Below are positions 61,889 through 64,000 of a DNA stretch of 64,000 nt, one piece after another. Location of the stretch: positions 3,459-67,458 of the forward strand of contig JBJFCE010000017.1 of assembly GCA_051888775.1 (NCBI GenBank), read 5' to 3'. The position numbers and the translations under genes are program-made. The stretch is from JBJFCE01 sp051888775 (lineage in GTDB: Bacteria; Bacillota; Clostridia; Lachnospirales; Lachnospiraceae). Each line of letters starts with the position of its first letter. The stretch's first letter is position 1. Under the pieces are notes generated by a model. That model was not told the DNA's origin, ran no database searches, and saw only the letters and a program-made list of their open reading frames with translations.

Positions 61889-63841
61889 TCATTTTTTCTT
61901 AAAAAACCGGAAAGCGGACTTCTTTGCATTTTTCTTTCCTGCTACCGTCTTTTGTCCGCTGGTTTGCTTCCCGGATTCTTGATATCCCGTGGCTGCACTC
62001 TGTACCGGATTCTCCTTGGTCTTGATCTCCAGCGTATGCCCCGGATGAATGTCCGGTCTGTGATACACATAAGCATCTGTATCATACCCGTAGTCCCTAT
62101 TTTCTCCGGTAATCAATTTTTTTCGCTGTCCCGTATGATCATGACGTCTGCGTTTTTCCGATACTGCGTTTCCGTCCGTTCTAACATCCTTTGGTTTTTC
62201 TCCGTTCCCAAATCCACGCTCTCTTCGGACTCTTTGTTCCGTTTCTGCACTTTGTTTCTTTCGATTCTTTTGTTCCGCTTCCGTACTTCGCTTCTTTTGA
62301 TTCTTTTGTTCCGCTTCCGTACTTCGCTTCTTTTGATTCTTTTGTTCCGCTCCCGCACTTCGCTTCTTTCGGTTGTTTGCTTCCGTTCCCCGGCGCTGAT
62401 CCTTGCCCGCTCTATGAGTCACTCCGTTCGTCCGCCTGTCGCGAGAATGTACTACCTCCGGAATCTCCTCGCTTTCTTCTCCCATCGCAAGTTTCAAAAG
62501 AGCAGTCGCGGCATCGAAAGCACTCATCTGTTCCCGTTCCATCCATTCTCTGAGAAGTTCCTTTGCCTTGGTCAGATCCTGTTCCCGGCGGATGTCCCGT
62601 ATCTGTTCCAGAATTTTCTCTGATTTTACATGCTCGACTTCACCGACAGACGGCAGCTGTCCCTTTTCGATTCTGGTATTGCAAAAACGTTCTATCTCCC
62701 TGAGCCGGCTACGTTCTCTTCCGGTTACCAGCGTAAATGATTTCCCTGTCCGTCCTGCACGTCCTGTTCGTCCGATTCTGTGAACATAATATTCAATATC
62801 CTGCGGCACATCATAGTTAAAGACCGCTTCCACATCATCCACATCAATCCCTCTTGCCGCCACATCCGTTGCGATCAGGATATTGACCGTACCGCCGCGA
62901 AAACCGTTCATCACACGGTCTCTCTGTGCCTGTGACAGATCTCCGTGAAGTCCTTCTGCCTGATACCCTTTCTCTTTCAGGTACTTTGCAAGCTCATCCA
63001 CCATCTTTTTGGTATTACAGAAGATCAGACTCCTTGTAGGAGCATAATACTCCAACAGCCGCGCTGTCACTTCCTTTTTGGTGTCATGTCTGACCTCATA
63101 GCAGTACTGTTTCACAAGCGGAATCGTCAATTCCTTCGGTGTTACCTTCACATATTCAGCATCGGTCTTCTGATAAGTATGCGTAATATCCAGAATCGGC
63201 TGCGGCATCGTTGCCGAAAACAGTGCCGTCTGCCGTTCCTTTGGCACATCTTTCAAAATCTGTTCTATATCCTCGCGAAAACCCATATTGAGCATCTCAT
63301 CCGCTTCATCCAGCACAACCATCCGAAGCGTCTGAAGTCTGAGGGTGTGCCTGCGCATATGGTCCATCACACGTCCCGGCGTTCCCACGATGATCTGTAC
63401 TGCCTTCAGCGCCTTGATCTGTCTGCCGATCTCCTGCCCGCCGTAAACCGGCAGAATCTTAATTCCGTGCATATATTTAGCAAATTTCCGAAGTTCCTCG
63501 GCAGCCTGGATCGCAAGCTCTCTGGTCGGACACAGCACGATTGCCTGAACATCCCGGCATTCCGGATCTGTATTTTGCAAAAGCGGTATTCCAAACGCCG
63601 CCGTCTTTCCGGTGCCCGTCTGAGCCTGTCCGATCACATCCTTCCCTGCAAGCAGCGCAGGAATCGTCTGTTCCTGTATCGGTGTAAATCGTGTAAATCC
63701 CATTTCTGCAAGACTTCTGACGATCCTCTTATCCACGCCCAGCTCCTGCGCCTGTTTTTTAATCTCTTCTGTCGTTTTTACAGATCTGTCCGACTTATGA
63801 TCCGTTCTTTTATCTAAATCACCATTCCTATAATTATCCAT
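61889..63841 (-). CDS. DEAD-box RNA helicase with repetitive basic tail
   Basis: 650 residues from the ATG at 63841 (AAAGGAAAAT). Complete helicase core: GFTRFTPIQEQTIPALLAG, AQTGTGKTAAFGIPLL, PTRELA, VLDEADEMLNMGF, FSATMP, TDVAARGID and HRIGRTGRAG. A helical segment follows, then about 180 residues of basic low-complexity sequence containing four 12-residue repeats (consensus EQKNQKKRSTEA), probably for RNA binding. It is likely the cold-shock/ribosome-assembly CshA/DeaD type. Palindromic element J lies about 120 bases upstream. Confidence 0.94.
   Translation of the reverse strand: MDNYRNGDLDKRTDHKSDRSVKTTEEIKKQAQELGVDKRIVRSLAEMGFTRFTPIQEQTIPALLAGKDVIGQAQTGTGKTAAFGIPLLQNTDPECRDVQAIVLCPTRELAIQAAEELRKFAKYMHGIKILPVYGGQEIGRQIKALKAVQIIVGTPGRVMDHMRRHTLRLQTLRMVVLDEADEMLNMGFREDIEQILKDVPKERQTALFSATMPQPILDITHTYQKTDAEYVKVTPKELTIPLVKQYCYEVRHDTKKEVTARLLEYYAPTRSLIFCNTKKMVDELAKYLKEKGYQAEGLHGDLSQAQRDRVMNGFRGGTVNILIATDVAARGIDVDDVEAVFNYDVPQDIEYYVHRIGRTGRAGRTGKSFTLVTGRERSRLREIERFCNTRIEKGQLPSVGEVEHVKSEKILEQIRDIRREQDLTKAKELLREWMEREQMSAFDAATALLKLAMGEESEEIPEVVHSRDRRTNGVTHRAGKDQRRGTEANNRKKRSAGAEQKNQKKRSTEAEQKNQKKRSTEAEQKNRKKQSAETEQRVRRERGFGNGEKPKDVRTDGNAVSEKRRRHDHTGQRKKLITGENRDYGYDTDAYVYHRPDIHPGHTLEIKTKENPVQSAATGYQESGKQTSGQKTVAGKKNAKKSAFRFFKKK
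62234..62377 (-). repeat. Four tandem 36-base repeats inside the helicase gene
   Basis: Units start at 62234, 62270, 62306 and 62342. The two central units are almost identical in DNA and encode EQKNQKKRSTEA; the outer ones have diverged. Since 36 is a multiple of three, copy-number change would keep the frame. Confidence 0.88.
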
Positions 63842-63956
63842 ATTTTCCTTTCTGTTACACACAGTACGATTCCCTGCTGTTCTTTCTCCTCTCCTATACT
63901 TCTATGATTAGGCGATTGCGAAACTCTGACCGTAAGGCGAAACCAATGCTGATAAA

Positions 63957-64000
63957 CCTATCGGTGACCGGTACTGTGAGTCCGTCGGTACTTAGGTGCC
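63957..64000 (-). repeat. Palindromic element J (variant H core, inverted), cut by window end
   Basis: The final 31 bases, CACTGTGAGTCCGTCGGTAC-like then TTAGGTGCC, equal the reverse complement of the right part of the element H core except one base near the start. A locus-specific arm (about 63915-63969) precedes it, but its partner lies beyond the window. The region 63863-63956 upstream of the helicase gene holds no gene. Confidence 0.8.

Noticed and set aside
1..64000. CRISPR arrays, tRNA, rRNA genes, complete insertion sequences or prophage
   Set aside because: No direct-repeat/spacer pattern, cloverleaf-like sequence, rRNA segment, transposase, integrase or phage gene was recognised by eye. 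Short tRNA genes could still be missed without a scan.

Overview
The window reads as a chromosomal contig of a Gram-positive, low-to-moderate GC gut Firmicute, most likely a Lachnospiraceae member of the Roseburia type. This is inferred from family composition and was not checked by any search. Supporting features are AGGAGG-type ribosome binding sites, MurT/GatD-type wall genes, a WhiA/RapZ/HprK/Crh-like block, chemotaxis proteins, and a beta-mannan locus of the kind known from Roseburia. Nearly all genes in 1-37 kb lie on the minus strand. One run of 100 N (17907-18006) is flanked by an identical 55-base overlap, so the source is a draft assembly.

Region 1 (1-18.1 kb) is a beta-mannan/galactomannan utilisation locus with two transcription units. 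The first (reading 6.0 kb down to 1) encodes a surface GH26 endo-mannanase lipoprotein, a YesL-type membrane protein, a very large solute-binding protein and an ABC permease that is cut by the window edge. The second (18.1 down to 6.2 kb) encodes a LacI-type repressor, a GH2 beta-mannosidase, two GH36 alpha-galactosidases, a cellobiose 2-epimerase and a GH130 mannosyl-glucose phosphorylase. Together they suggest this route: outside cleavage, ABC import, removal of galactose, epimerisation of the reducing-end mannose to glucose, then phosphorolysis to mannose-1-phosphate and glucose. A strong promoter overlapped by a dyad precedes lacI.

Region 2 (18.4-32.4 kb) holds an XRE regulator, an unrecognised gene, a BlaI/BlaR1-like pair, MurT with a GatD homologue that has lost its catalytic residues, a CheX-receiver fusion, a heterodimeric ABC exporter with one degenerate ATP site, a trypsin-like protease fused to a cytoplasmic FHA domain, a phosphoesterase and a DUF4474-type protein.

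Region 3 (32.6-42.9 kb) has an AmtB-PII fusion with an elaborate leader, GNAT, MATE, cyclophilin, an AraC regulator, an AGCS symporter, class II aldolase and a lipid kinase. Region 4 (43-56.5 kb) is the conserved carbon-control and housekeeping block: hprK, glk, murB, rapZ, whiA and a Crh-like HPr, then uvrC, ftsH, a GT-C glycosyltransferase and pyrG. Region 5 (56.7-64 kb) has a GH3 glucosidase, a chemoreceptor, a ketopantoate reductase-like gene and a DEAD-box helicase.

The most striking signal is a dispersed family of at least ten palindromic intergenic elements (at about 8.9, 9.1, 11.5, 11.75, 34.7, 37.3, 38.2, 43.1, 48.6 and 64.0 kb). Each has a conserved core of about 75 bases that folds into a covarying hairpin. 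The core sits between long inverted-repeat arms (27-78 bases) whose sequence is private to each locus. I do not recognise the family. Four of the ten copies lie inside the mannan operon.
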